NCBI GenBank assembly: GCA_037179385.1
Contig: CM074193.1
Coordinates: forward strand, 6,469,547 to 6,533,546
Length of the DNA: 64,000 bases
From: Holothuria scabra
Taxonomy: Eukaryota; Echinodermata; Holothuroidea; Aspidochirotida; Holothuriidae
Reading direction: 5' to 3'
Position 1 is the stretch's first letter, and every line of letters begins with the position of its first letter. The notes below the pieces were generated by a model. It saw nothing but the letters and a program-made list of their open reading frames with translations, was not told where the DNA came from and searched no databases. Shown in pieces: positions 12,601 to 24,949 of this stretch. The translations under genes were made by a program, and so were the position numbers.

Positions 12601-14471
12601 CACTGCGCCCCTGGCTCGTCTGGGATTAGTCGCAGACAAGTAGAAATAAGCGTTCGCCTTGATACAGTGTATCATGAGGAGGGTTACACACGTAAAGAAA
12701 ACAAAACTCAACCACGATATAGCGCAACGGTGACCCTTAATGGGATTACATGTGCAACCCGGGCATTGTCAACAGCTCACACCTGCCAGGTGGAGCTCAA
12801 TTAACTCTAAATTTGGAGTTAATTAGGGGATACCGTGGAACCTGTAGCAGGGAAAACAGAGAACGCATCAAACGATCAATGATCTTTAACTTCGTAGTTG
12901 AGAGAAGAGACAAAAAAATTAACAGAAAACTGTATTACGGTTTCTTTTGGACTCGTTTTCAATTGTCAAAGTTTTCGCAAGGACTTTTCTTTCGATAAGG
13001 AAGGAAATGATGAACTGTGGGAAGCCGATTTTATCGACAGTTTCATCAAATCCTTAAGGCATTCACCTCAAACTAGAGTGCAACGACACACAGAACAACA
13101 TGCTACTACCACACTGATGTATATCGTAAGAAAGGACAAAACGCTACATTACTATCTTGCCAAGAAACTGAGAAACATGTACTTTGCGAACGAAAGGATA
13201 TAGGAGATGGCGCTATCACAAAATGAAGTAAATATACTGATAAAATACACATTATCAGTTAAGTTTGCGGTATAGGAAAATCGTAAAATTCCTGGTTTCA
13301 GCAAATTGATGGATGTATGGGTTTAAGTTTCCCCCCTTTTTGACTTTCAAGTTATTACATGGAAATCAAGAAATTAAACGAATTATACCACGCCAAGTTC
13401 TATTCCACTATATTTTTTTAATATCTGTTTCTCCGTAAAAACATTTTTCCTACAACGTAATACATCTACTACTTCAGTAAATTAAAATATATCAAAATAA
13501 AGAAATGAAGACACAGTACACATAGAGAGTTACATTTTGCCAGCAGAGTTTCTTCTTGGAAACCCTCGTTCATCTAAAAGTGCTTTTATGAAATGGTTAT
13601 CCTATCAAGTCCATCGACAATAAAATTAATTGCAGTCAATATTCATTAATCGAAGAATACTACAAGCCTTAATGTGGCGGCAATTTTTTTTTATTGCCAT
13701 TGACTTGGTTTTAAGAGCAAAAGTAGGGTGCAGTGGGTGGAATGATCAAATTTTGAGGCCCTGAAGACACTGACATGAGGACACGGGTTCGTTAATTAGC
13801 ACATGACTTGCCGAAAAGTGTACATGAATTTTTCTACATTAAAGGGCAAAGTTAATGATTTTAAATAAAGCAATACGACTGAGAATGGAAACAAAACTAA
13901 AATGACCACCCTCTCGGCAGAGGAGCTTAAATTTGTCCCAAAATAGCAGGAAAGGATACGTATTGTATGAAGGAGCTTCGCCAATAAGTCGAATTCCGTC
14001 ATTTTTCCAGCATAAAAAGTCAAATCTAAAGATCAAAGCTTAACCGAATGTTCGTAAAACTTTCGTTAAAATATCGGTAGAACAAATGCCTTAACGGTAT
14101 GACGTATGATAAAGCATGTAAAAGTCCCTACAGTGGACAATACCGTTATAAACAAAACCATGGTAATTCCGGTCACGGTGTGTGGTACTTGCTGTGTGGT
14201 ACTGGCAGCATTGCAAAAAAAACAAACAAAAAAACAAAAACAAACAAAAAAACGTGAAATTAGTTATGAAAGATCATCACAGTTGCCAAAATAAAAACGA
14301 ATTTAAGCCATGCAAATTCTTTGGATTGTATAACTAAACCAATGTATGTCCAATGAATACATTTCTATAAAACCTTATTATACAAACAGGGTCATACACC
14401 TAACCCTCTTTACTTACCGCTGTATGAGTGCATGCCTGTGACTTCTTTCAATATTTTATCAAGTATTTCTC

Positions 14472-14474
<3 letters not shown>
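9650..14474. other. gene-free stretch
   Basis: No gene is supported. Around 11985-12120 a GC-richer patch (TGGCGGGGTGCAGCCAGGGA and onward) looks like a worn copy of the widespread GTGGCGTAGCCAGGGGGG-type repeat seen further right. A perfect octamer ATGCAAAT lies at 14310-14317 and an A/C-rich run at 14215-14255. Frames of 75-104 codons on both strands show no domain. Confidence 0.55.

Positions 14475-14502
<28 letters not shown>
14475..14502 (+). repeat. (AC)14 microsatellite
   Basis: Fourteen uninterrupted AC units. Confidence 0.97.
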
Positions 14503-14505
<3 letters not shown>

Positions 14506-16055
14506 CGCACACATAACATTTCCGTTTGATCTGGGCAGGTCCGGGTGACTCGTACTCTTGACATCACATGTGCAAACCTAATTCACGTAATGCTTGTTTT
14601 GGGATTAAAGAACTGCTCTCTAAGAAATTATTCATTTCCACTGTGTCAAGACTGATTTAAATAGATCATAATTTGCATATTTTTCATAGTCTTTGGAGAG
14701 AAACTTCACGATCAAACGTGTAAGGAAAAAAACTTACAGACAAACCGTGATGAAGTTGTGAAGAAGATATCAGAACAAAAACATAAAACGTGGCGCGTAA
14801 AAGTACGGTCGCGTAAAAACGACATATTGATCAGATAAGATAGATTTCCCCCAGATGGTCCTCAATCTGTTATTTCATGTAACACTTATGTCCCAACACC
14901 CTATCAACGTTAACAGCAACAAGTTGACGAGAGCAGGGCCTCTACAGACTACCCTTGTACCCACAATTTTGACGAGTGTGGTAATATTGTCCTGTGAAAG
15001 TCGAGTTTTTCTCCGCGTTCTGCTGACAAATTCATTGACGTGTTTCACCTTTTTACCGATTCTGCAGTGGCATGGCTGTCATGAGACGCAGGAATATAAA
15101 ATCAGAGATATGTCGGCGAGCGGCAATCGACGAGTGTTTACCAAAGTTAAATATGGGAGCCTTCAACTTTTGAAGGTGAATTCGGAGAGGCCTGCCACGA
15201 ATAATTTGGGTTAACGGTCTTTATTTTCCTCTTCTCCCTTTTGTAGCTTCTGTTGGATTGGTTCAAGGAGAGAGTAACTTTGAATGGCACAACCCCTCAA
15301 TATACGTCAGGGGTCATGTGACAACTTTTTTTCTTGAGTGAGAAAGAAGAGAAAAGAAAACATGTAAGGAAAACTAACGGTGATCACGAAAAAGTGACAT
15401 TTTTAAGAGACCGACGAAGATTCTTGACAAAACAAAAATTATTTTAGCACCCTGTCTGCTCAAGGTCGTGTTATTAATTATTTTTAAAGTCTTAAGTTAT
15501 TCCCCAGCCCTTACAGACAGATGACGTTTATTTATTCCCGTCACGGACAACGCTAAGAATAAAAGACACTGTGACAAATCTGCCATCGGACAATCTCGTC
15601 ATTGTTTCAAAGTCTGCTGGTTTTTAAAATTACGTAAGTGTCGAATTCATCGCACCGGACACTTTAGGGCCATTTCTACAGTATCGTGACCAGGATATTC
15701 TGATTTTGATGAACTGGGGTCACGAACGTTTCATGGGGGCACAATATGAGATTTTTTTCCATACTTGTAGACAAAGGAAACTGCGCATTTCAAAATATCC
15801 ATCCGGTCACCTGAGATGGTACTTATTTTCCTGTGTGGCACGTCCCTCTGCCCCCATGTCTAGTAGCTACCACGCCACTGCATTTCACCCTTATGTGAAC
15901 GAACTTTGAAATAAAGACAGTCATACTTTAAAATGTTTTTCCAATATGTCATGTAGTTTTCTTGGACATACATTAACATGTCTAGATATTTAAACGGTGA
16001 AATAAACTTGAACCTTTTTAAATGGCCCGTGCTTTTCGACTTCTTTTCTTTGGGT
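14503..16055. other. gene-free stretch
   Basis: Nothing is recognised apart from a perfect octamer ATTTGCAT at 14671-14678. A 119-codon frame at 14855-15214 has no domain or coding bias I can see. Confidence 0.5.
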
Positions 16056-16370
16056 CATCGAGTGGCAGAGTGGTCTATTCCAGTTGCTGTATACCAATGT
16101 GTTTCACATGTGCATGAGTTCGAATCCCGCTTGATGTACGTGGGTTTTCCGGTCACTCCTGTTTCCTCCCACTTGGCATAGGCTTGCCCCTAAAATCGGT
16201 TGCCCAGCTGACGAAGTCGGTTGGACGCCGGAATGAAGCACTTTCGGTGGACCAGTTAAATAGCCGACTCTGCCTTTTCTGTTGCCGACTTCTCCTCATA
16301 CGAATGCTGCTGGTGCAGGTATGAGAGCAGCCAGTGTGCCCGATTGGATTTAGAAGAACTGAATATAAAA
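16056..16370 (+). mobile_element. tRNA-headed SINE-like element
   Basis: Bases 16056-16136 (81 nt) have a tRNA plan. The 7-base acceptor arm CATCGAG pairs with CTTGATG with one G-U. An A box-like TGGCAGAGTGGT and a perfect B box GTTCGAATCC are present, and the length fits a Leu/Ser-class tRNA with a variable arm. The T stem is degenerate, so it is not a functional tRNA gene. It is followed by TGGGTTTTCCGGTCACTCC and TGTTTCCTCCCAC, like the conserved body motif of many animal tRNA-derived repeats. The 3' end is not clear; I stop before the AT-rich DNA near 16370. No second copy was noticed in the window. Confidence 0.6.
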
Positions 16371-17566
16371 GGAGTGATAGGCAAGTGATATTACATTGCA
16401 GCTTGTTTGAGGCATGCAAGTTTATATTGTTATGAACGAAATATACATATTAACGAATTTCATGGCACGAAAAACAGTGTTGTATATGAGTATGGTCGGG
16501 AAGCTTACAGCTTCCTCGATAAAGCAGGGAAAAGAAAACAGCGCAGAATCTGTGCACGTGTGATAACAATTTTAGTGGCGTTAAAGTAAACCAACGTTCA
16601 GTATCAGTATCATGCGTCACTGTGACGTTGACCAGTGTGCATCCACTGCATATAGCAAAACCAGGGGTAAGAAATACATTAATTTACGGGAAAAGTGGCA
16701 AGTGACAAAGCCAACAAAACCGTAAAATTTTTACTTTTAAATTAACAATTTTCATCATCGATGAAGTGGGTGGAATGTGTGACAAAGAATCAAAGTTTGT
16801 AAAATCATTTAACTTGTATAAAAGTTACTTTTTTAAAAATTTCAGCTACGAACCCAGATCTCGTTTTAATTGTAATGATGATGTACAACGATGGAAACTT
16901 CAACCTAGTTTAAAAAGTGAGCAGAACAGACAACGTCACAAAGTTTCTCTAAACTTCCTTCGTATTTGTTAACATAATTTTCTTAAATGGTACGGTCGAC
17001 TAAAGATAACCGTGCTTTGCCTCTCAGCAAACATCGATCCTACTCTCGCTGTTGTGTCGATCCGATGTCAGCTTTTCTATTAAATTTGCATATCTTTTGT
17101 ATGAGCAATGACATCACTTGAAATTCAATCGCGCATGCTCTTGCCAAAGCGATCGTCCAGAAGAAAATCTCCACTATCGACAATAGATAGTATTCCGAAC
17201 TACCAGATCACACATTGTGTTAACACAGGCTGATTTTGTCGGGACGAGAGTAAATAGATGGCTGTGACTCGTATTTCAGAACATTTTATCAACTATTTCA
17301 TCCAACAGATTCGCACAACGGCTTCTCGTGGGGGAGGGGTTACAAGGTAGGGGAGGTCACACATTGTAACTAAATGCATGTATTAAAGTTTAACCTGGTG
17401 GATGGGGTTTAACCAGGTTTCTTATGTGTTGCACTCAATGTATAGAAGCCTGGGCAAAAGAACATGTGACCAGGGAGCTGGAACCTGGTGTGACAAACCC
17501 CCGTTCCCCGCAGCAATGTTGAAGTTTCAAAATACGTTGGACTGTCGCTCCAGTGGAGTAGAATCA
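16371..17566. other. gene-free stretch
   Basis: Only a perfect octamer ATTTGCAT at 17094-17101 stands out. No coding region is supported. Confidence 0.5.
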
Positions 17567-17961
17567 CGAACTTCCTATACATGGACAGAACTTACTGCAC
17601 ACATGGACAGAACATACTGCACTGTAGATTGTCGCTACTGTACGTGTGAGAAAAAGCGCACCAACATGGCCGTCTGCTATGGTTTTGTGAAAAAGTATAT
17701 CGCCATATTTTGCAAGAAAGTTGAAATATTTTCGAAGAATGGCAAGGTAAGGTCAAAATCACTTCACGTGCTGTAGAAATATGATATTGTTTCCCATTCA
17801 AGTTTATCTTTTGTTTAAACTATTACAGAGTCGTCGTCAAATCACACGATTTATAGCTTCGCGGCGGCCATCTTGGTGCGCCTTTTTTGACCCAGTCGGT
17901 GGCGACCATCAACGGATATGACGTGCGTGTTACATGCTCTGTTCATGGATATAAGTCCGTG
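17567..17961. mobile_element. fold-back element with long imperfect inverted ends
   Basis: The left end runs GAACTTCCTATACATGGACA, then AGATTGTCGCTACTGTACG, then AAAAAGCGCACCAACATGGC. The right end is its imperfect reverse: GGCCATCTTGGTGCGCC, then GTCGGTGGCGACCATC, then TGTTCATGGATATAAGTCCG. The left side contains an internal duplication of ATGGACAGAAC. The frame at 17402-17776 that overlaps it is probably accidental. A truncated inverse copy lies at 18910-19160. Confidence 0.65.
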
Positions 17962-18031
17962 AGCAGAAAGGAGGTTGTTGATATGTTCATGTCGCATCAT
18001 TCTTGTGTCGTCAAGGAATGTATACGGATCC

Positions 18032-18115
18032 GGTTATTAAATGATCTTAGTAAGCTTTAGTGGCCATTCGTGGGGTTATTAAATGATCTTAGTGAGCTTT
18101 GGTGGCCATTCGTGA
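18032..18115 (+). repeat. 42-bp tandem duplication (2 units)
   Basis: Units 18032-18073 and 18074-18115 (GGTTATTAAATGATCTTAGT...) differ at only a few positions, so the duplication is recent. Confidence 0.9.
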
Positions 18116-18909
18116 GGTCCATCTTCTCGTTTTTTGTTTGTCTGTACCAGGAATATTTGTATTCAATTCGAAACCTGAACTTAATCTGCTTATTATGGGA
18201 TTTGAGATTGTATGCAACCATGCATCTGTGGCATTGGGAATCAAAATAATAACCACAGTTAAGGCTGATGGGAACCGAGCAATTTCTCACCATCAGTTGA
18301 CTGCCTGATTCGATCGCTTAAAGATTTCACTGTGTAATTAAAGAATCTTTACTAGCTTATATATCGGAAGTATTTACCTTAAAATCAGTTTAAAGAATCA
18401 GATTCAAAATTTTTACGTATATGATCTTTAACATTCATACTGGATCACTTCGACAAAAAAAAAAAAAAAACCTCTAGAAATTTGACATCTAGAAGGTTAA
18501 GACGAGACAAGCTACGTTCTACCTCCTACACTATTGGTAGTTTGGAATCCCGGTACACATACAACTTGTTCTACAATATTCCCCTGGAACCATTCTCCCC
18601 ACCATAAGAAAAAGAAAGTTGGTTGTATTTTCATTTTTGTATAACATTTTAAGTATCATCAAGGGGTATGCAGGCCCGTGGCCAGAGTAATCAATGCAGT
18701 TTTTGTGGAAGGAGACAAACCTCCCCTTAGACCCCGCACTTTTTTCAAAGGAACTAGGTGAAAAATGGTGCAGAATTTTCGACTCTAACTGATTTAGTCT
18801 TCATGGTCCGACCGTAATTGGCTTATTGGGACAATATTTCTTTAATCCTTCAGTGCAACACCGATTCCTTTTGATTTGACAATTTCGGGGAGACTCTCTT
18901 TGCTCTGTA
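18116..18909. other. gene-free stretch between repeats
   Basis: Nothing is recognised here except an A run near 18457-18472. Confidence 0.5.
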
Positions 18910-19160
18910 ATATTTTTAAGCGAAAGTTAAACTTGAATGGAAAACAATATCATAATCCTGCAATACGTGAACTAGTTTTGACGTTACCTTGCAATATTTC
19001 AAAAATATTTCAACTTTCTTGCAAAATCTGGGAACTGACTTGAGCAAGTCCATACTTTTACACAAAACCATAGCAGACAACCATCTTGGTGCGCTTTTTC
19101 TCACACATACGGTAGCGACAATTTACCATGCAGTGTGTTCTGTCCATGTATAGGAAGTCC
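18910..19160 (-). mobile_element. inverted partial copy of the 17567 fold-back element
   Basis: Read on the minus strand this follows 17565-17817 closely: GGACTTCCTATACATGGACA, then GAGAAAAAGCGCACCAAGAT, CTGCTATGGTTTTGTG, TTTTGCAAGAAAGTTGAAAT and ATATTGTTTTCCATTCAAGT. It lacks the right inverted end. A small length difference near the middle distinguishes the copies. Confidence 0.75.
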
Positions 19161-19171
19161 GTGGTCGGATC

Positions 19172-19908
19172 TTAAGGTAGTGGGCCACTAATTATAAGTC
19201 CCATTGAATTACACACTAAATTAGGCTACTTCTGTGCCCCCTACACTCTGAAAAAGTTGGTTAAACAAACTTACCAACACTGGTCACATATGTCAAATAC
19301 CTGAAATTGGTTAAAGTTTATCCAATAATTGTTGATTAATGGGTTATCCAAGAGGTCTTTTACCACTTAATTGGGTAACCAGCCTGTGAGGTAACCAAAT
19401 TAACAACACATATTGGGGAAAACTTTACCCAATTTCATGTATTCGACATACGTGACCAGTGTTGGTGAATATTTTTAACCAACCTTTTAAGAGTGTAGCT
19501 CCCAGTAGAAGTTTTCAATTAGGACATGCTACCCATCTGATCGAAGCTCACAATCTGGACTTTCATGGCATTTTCAAATTTTTATACTATGACCATTTAA
19601 ATTTTGAGCTAGAGGGCCTTGAATGATAGGTATGTGTTTCCCGCAATAAAAGCTACTCAAAAACGGCATTTCACAGAGCGGGGTAATACAATGAAAAAAT
19701 TGCACTAAAATTGGTCAGACTGCCTTGAATTTTGCACAGTCTGTAATTCAACTCGTTATCTACAAAATCCAAATGCAAAAATGATCATATTTTGCAAGTA
19801 ACAAAGCCAGAAACTACATCCCATAATTTTTTTTATGTCGCTTTGTCTGTCAGTAAACAATTTCACGGAAAAGAGTATTGGAGTTACTGGTCCGCTACCT
19901 TATAGTTA
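19172..19908. mobile_element. DNA element with AAGGTAG inverted ends
   Basis: The left end reads AAGGTAGTGGGCCACTAATT and the right end, reversed, reads AAGGTAGCGGACCAGTAACT: about 16 of 20 bases match. The M2 element at 19244-19495 is inserted near its left end, so the host element without it would be about 485 bp. No coding frame is seen. The target duplication is unclear. The terminal ~65 bases recur at 20135-20200. Confidence 0.55.
19244..19495. mobile_element. M2 short DNA transposon, copy 1 (nested)
   Basis: The element starts CACTCTGAAAAAGTTGGTT, ends in the imperfect reverse complement ...AACCTTTTAAGAGTG, and is flanked on both sides by TA. The inverted ends continue inward (ACCAACACTGGTCAC and GTGACCAGTGTTGGT). 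It is colinear with 57453-57689 over its full length. There is no coding capacity. The TA flanks are as expected for a Tc1/mariner-type transposase. Confidence 0.9.
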
Positions 19909-19917
19909 GTTAGATAG

Positions 19918-20139
19918 AATTTTACGGCCCAGTTTTATTTCCAACCTATTGGTTCAAGTCGAGCCGACCACGGCCTTTTCCCCAGTTGTGGCTCACTGCT
20001 TGTCTACTCCATTGCTGATGCCGAACATCACGCACGATGGTAGTAGGTTCCTTTTTAGAGTCCTCGGTATGACTCTGCCTGGGAAGCGAACCCGGGCCTT
20101 CCGCGTGAGAGGCTGATGCTCTTACCAAACACGCGTCAG
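19918..20139 (-). mobile_element. tRNA-derived SINE, copy 1
   Basis: On the minus strand the 5' part (about 20138-20074) resembles tRNA-Glu: A box-like GGTAAGAGCA, an anticodon-loop CTCTCAC, and a B box within CCCGGGTTCGCTTCCC. The non-tRNA body has TACCGAGGACTC and GTGAGCCACAACTGG, and the element ends GCCGTAAAATT. A diverged second copy with the same order lies at 53948-54165, which is what defines the family. It is flanked on both sides by related ~65-base sequences. Confidence 0.8.
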
Positions 20140-20200
20140 TAAACATTTTCACGGACAAGAGTATTGGAGTAAGAGGTCTTCTACCTTATAATGATAAGAC
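20135..20200 (+). repeat. second copy of the AAGGTAG-element right end
   Basis: CAGTAAACATTTTCACGGAC...AAGAGTATTGGAGTAAGAG...CTACCTTATAATG closely repeats 19850-19915, so the SINE copy lies between two direct ~65-base repeats. Confidence 0.75.
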
Positions 20201-23200
20201 AACCTTACCCAGGTTCCTTGTCACTAGCATTCTTATCAGAGGTCCTTGAAATAATGGTTTGGTCCTGAAGGGACACGTGTCAGCATGAAGAACTACCATG
20301 CCACTTTTCTATGCAATGTTTCAAGTTTCATACCCAATATAGAAATTGGTACAATCCCGTCTCCTTTACTATTTTAAAGCTGATTCCTGTATTTTGTATA
20401 CATGTGATATCAATTACCCTTTAACTTTGTTGTTTATGAATTTTTTAACCCTTTTAAATAACAAAAGAAAGACATTCCCACTGTCAACCAAAAGCACGAC
20501 CTGCGCAGTGTGCTATATGATTGACGGGCTTCACTTATAAAAAAAAATGAACCATAATACGAAACAAAAAATAAATAATTAAAGCAATTGAATTATTAAA
20601 ACAGTTCTTTTTTAACTTAGCTATAAACTTTTAAAACTAGTCGAATACTTTTATTAGTAAGATTCAGAAGTAATCTATGCAACAGGGTATAGAGAGTAAT
20701 AACCGGGGAAGATTCGGGAATATTCAAAAAAGTAAACTGACTTGAACGAATGTACCAATTTATTTTTTTTTAGTGTGTTCTTAATCGGACGTCTTTTCAA
20801 ACTTATCAGACATTGACGAGGGGAAGTAAACTTCATGACAACACTCGTGTTTGTCTGTATAAAACATTATTTTCTTGTTTCATTTGGGAAAGGTGTTATT
20901 TTATTTTTGACTGAGAATGCTAAGTTCTTTGACGTGCGCGATCAGAATGATTTCAGACTCCCGTACAAACTTGAAAAGCCGTCACGCTGAAAGGATTAAG
21001 AGAAATAAGGTATTTCTTCGTTTTTGGCTGTAGACAGGTTTCCCTGTTCCATCTACCCATCTGTCCGAGCTAAGATCATATGGCCCGCCTCGGTAATACA
21101 ACACCAAGCTGTGGCTTCGAAAGTTGAGTACTACGAAGATAGCTTCTATCGATTTTACTGTCAACATACTGTAAGTTTAAAAAACTTAGCACTCAAACGA
21201 GAAAGAAGAGAAAGAAAAATAAAAGGCTGACAAAAAAAAAAGTAAAAAAAAAAAAAAGTGAAAAAGAAGAGGAAAGAATGGAGTTGAATTTTGATACTCT
21301 TCGATATTGACCGGTCTTGTGGTATTTTGAATGGAAACTCAAAAGGAGTAGATTGATGAGACCCTGTTCCGCGACGGATGGCGTGACGACACGGCAGTTC
21401 CTGAGAAAAACAGAAACGAATTCTGAAGAAGGCTGTCGATAGGCGTGATGCTTCCTAGACAACTTGAAGAAGTTGATGACGAGAAATGTCGAAAAACTTA
21501 TCGCCATCTCCTTGCTCATGAGAAGGGGGCGAGAAACGTAGAGTATTCTGAACTTAGAATATTAATACAAAAACGACTGTTTTAAATATCCTAACACCTG
21601 AATACGCTATACTTTCAAGGACAACAGGAATTTCAAGCCTTCACAATAAAGCTTTTTCATATATTCCTACATCACAATTATTTCTAAAACACTTAGAACG
21701 AAACTTTCATAGGAGTACATGAATCCGAACTTATTTATCCCGCACCACAAAAGTACACTATTGGTTAGTTAAGTAGAAAAATTTAACAAAAAACTAAAGG
21801 CAAAGCGAAATTCATAACAAAACAAAGAGTATACTGTGATTACCGCACACTTCATATAAACAGGTTAAAATTTTTCAAGGTCGTGTAATCTTTTTAAAAC
21901 TTAATTTGCACGATGAGAAGAAAACCTTTGTTTCACTTCCAAATTTAAATTACAGAAAGACTATCGCTGCTTCAAGCTCCCTTTCAACGGTAACTATCAA
22001 ATTTTACCAATTTATGAAAGATTTGAATCCACTGAGATTCGTCTAAAATGGTCCATCATAACCAAAATATTCAGGTAAAATATCCAAATGTTACTGAACA
22101 AATGAAATCACAGCATTCGGTTCCTTTACAAAAACAGCTTTTTGTTTGAAAAATGACCGTTTTTAGATCAAAGGAACGGTTTACCATAAACAATATATGA
22201 TTAATGATATTTCCCGTAGGGCAAAATATTGTATTTGAATCTCGGTAGCATCAGCAGTGATGTATTTCTACTTGTGTGAACGTGTTCGAAATATGGTATG
22301 CTATGGAATAGGTTTAACTAGTATGATATCATAATTGTATAAAAGATGACAAATGCAGACTGTTTTCGGTTAAATGAGTTGTATTTTCATGTCTGTGGCT
22401 CAGAAATGTGACAACAGTTGATAAAAGGACGATAATGGGATGATTCTGGAATCATCTCAGAATATCAGCTTCTCAAATGAGTGTCGATTAGACGAAAGGC
22501 TAGAAAAGATACGTATTTGAGGGGAGATAAATTTATAAATGCACGTATAATTAAGTTTATTTTAAACTTTTTGAAAATGCAATTACTTGTTGTTAAAAGC
22601 AAAATTGTGCCTTTAATCTGCAGTCATACTTAGTTTAGTCTCTTTGGGGTTTATCGTATGCCCTTTTTATAAGTCAACATTTTAAAATTTATCATAATAC
22701 AGGTAATTAAGTTAAAGAACAAAAATTTATATAATTACTTTAACCCCCCAAAAAATATTAATGAACATCTTGCAATAATACATAGTATGAAAGTTTATTG
22801 AAGCTTTTAAAGATTGCACGTGCATATCATTAAATTTGTATAATATCCTAACAATTAATGGATTAACGTAAGTAGATTTCTTTAAAATCGATGAAGCTCA
22901 GATGAAAAGAACGAACCTTGCATAATCATAGACTTTTACACTGAATTTTCATTGAAGTTCTCTGATTGGCTGATGTTTAATTTCAACATTAACTCTAACT
23001 ACGCAATTGCCTTGCCTTACTCTGGCAACAATATCAGATGCTTTATATAAACAAACCGAAATCGATGCCAAAACGTCTCAACAAGGAGGAATGAAAATTA
23101 TGAAGGAACCCCTGCAGTTGAAAACTTTAAAAATTTATACAATCAGAACTATCCAAATAAAATGGCCTACATACTTATGTTCAGGTCAAAGGCTTTATGG

Positions 23201-24949
23201 GTTCCTTTTATTCGTTTTCTATCATTTTTTATTTTATTCCAATCACTTTATTTTGTTCGGCTACATCTTTATCATCAAATTTAAGATGATGTTATTACGT
23301 TTTTACGCACTGGTATTTGCGATAAACGTGCAACTTTTCGTTAAGTATTCTAAGGACAAGAATTTTTCAAACTTTTAAGATGAATATGAGAAACAAACCA
23401 AAAGTTGATGAAAGATATTCTTTCATTGTGATAAAACTGGTGAGGGGGTGAGCCTCCTCACAACATGTTGTCTCCTGGAATGGATTTATGGCAACTTCAG
23501 ATGGAGATGCATGCAATCTCTTCTCAAATCGAACACGAGTTCTGAATGACGAATGACACTTTTCTGGACAGATCTTCATCCTTAGTCTCAAAATCATCTA
23601 AGAAAAGGTTAAAAATCGGAGAAAAATGACGAGAAACATACCGTGGGCAATAAGATAGCTTACATCCGTTGATATTGCCGTTATGATGGTCATATTATTC
23701 GTAGCCTATTCAATTAATGCAACCCGCTTTCATTGCGGCGGTAAACGTGAGGTACGGAGAGGGATGGATAGATGATTTGGACGAACGGTCACAGTTAGTA
23801 CCCAATGGTAATGATAGCTACTGAATCATTACATATCTGGTTCAGTTCAAACCCATCTCGTTGTTATACGGTAACACACCAGTCAGAAATATGTCACCGA
23901 GTATTTGACCTATCCTTGCATGCGCCTTAAGGACATACCCATAAAACTCGTCTAAGCTTTCCCGTTACTCATTTATCGTTTCCCCTAGCCATGCAAAACA
24001 TGTAAATTACTTCAATAATACGGCTGTTTGGAGCTGACTGCGTTATTTTCTCTCTCTCATTATATTTTCGCTACCTCAGGCAAGTTGAATACTAGGGCCA
24101 CATGAACAATTCTTCTCAAGCTAGCTTCGTACTTTTATCGAGGTAAATGGTGGCGCTGTGATAGAGTCGACAAAAGTTTGTCACATATTTGAACTCATCT
24201 AACTTCTCCCTGTTATAAATTTAACCTTCCTCCTCTTGATCTTTGTTTCCATTTTCCTCTTTAACATTATAGAAAGATACTCGAATGAAAGTTTTTACCT
24301 CGAAAACATATATTAATTTCAATTGGATTTGTATTTTTGTGACAGCCTTAGTTAATTAAATTTATTTAAAAGTGGTAAGTAGTTTTAATAGTTTTAGACA
24401 ATAGAAATTACTGGAAATCAAACAATAGAAATGTCAACTTTCTAGTTTGCCAGAGAACACACACATTGTAATTTACTGTGCCACATCTGGCAAATTTTGG
24501 TGTACTCTGTAAATAGTGTTGTCAAGAAATAGGCTTTGTACTCTGGGTTTGAAAAGGGCAACTGTTACTCTAAATTTAATCAATAATTCTTTTGTACAAT
24601 TTGAGTCACAGGTATTTGCTAGATTCCTCTGTCAGCATTGTTTGTTAATTTCAAATTCTTTCAAGCTCAAAAAGTTAAAAATGAATTATTCTTATCCATC
24701 CATTCATTTTTTTTAGGTAGGCCTAAAAGTAATATGCTACACATATTTAATAATTATTACTGCTAAAAGGCAACAAGCATCCAAATTTTAACAGCATTGT
24801 ACAGTAATTAAACTTTATTTTGGCTCTTTGTTTATTTTTCAATATTTTTTTTATCACTTAGAATCTTGCACAGTATTCCTATATGTGCTCCAGCCCCTTA
24901 CCATATTGGAAGTAGTTTGCCTCTGAGGTACTGTACAGCAGTGCTTCTA
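20201..24949. other. gene-free stretch
   Basis: No gene is supported. A-rich low complexity occurs at 21231-21265 and produces a Phe-rich frame on the minus strand that I discount. A short perfect palindrome GATGATTCTGGAATCATC lies at 22439-22456. A 123-codon frame at 23007-23378 is hydrophobic and AT-driven, with no recognisable domain. Confidence 0.55.

Noticed and set aside
16056..16136. Functional tRNA gene
   Set aside because: The T stem does not pair and a SINE-like body follows directly.
17402..17776. 124-codon frame with several Cys residues
   Set aside because: It runs into the arm of the fold-back element, and the matching copy at 18910 does not keep the frame over the same length.
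20074..20138. Functional tRNA-Glu gene
   Set aside because: Acceptor arm only partly pairs, and the same body follows in a second diverged copy, so it is a SINE head.
21193..21519. Phe-rich 108-codon frame
   Set aside because: Produced by A-rich low-complexity DNA on the opposite strand.
23007..23378. 123-codon hydrophobic frame resembling a membrane protein
   Set aside because: Phe/Ile/Leu/Tyr content follows from AT-rich sequence; no motif or neighbour supports it.
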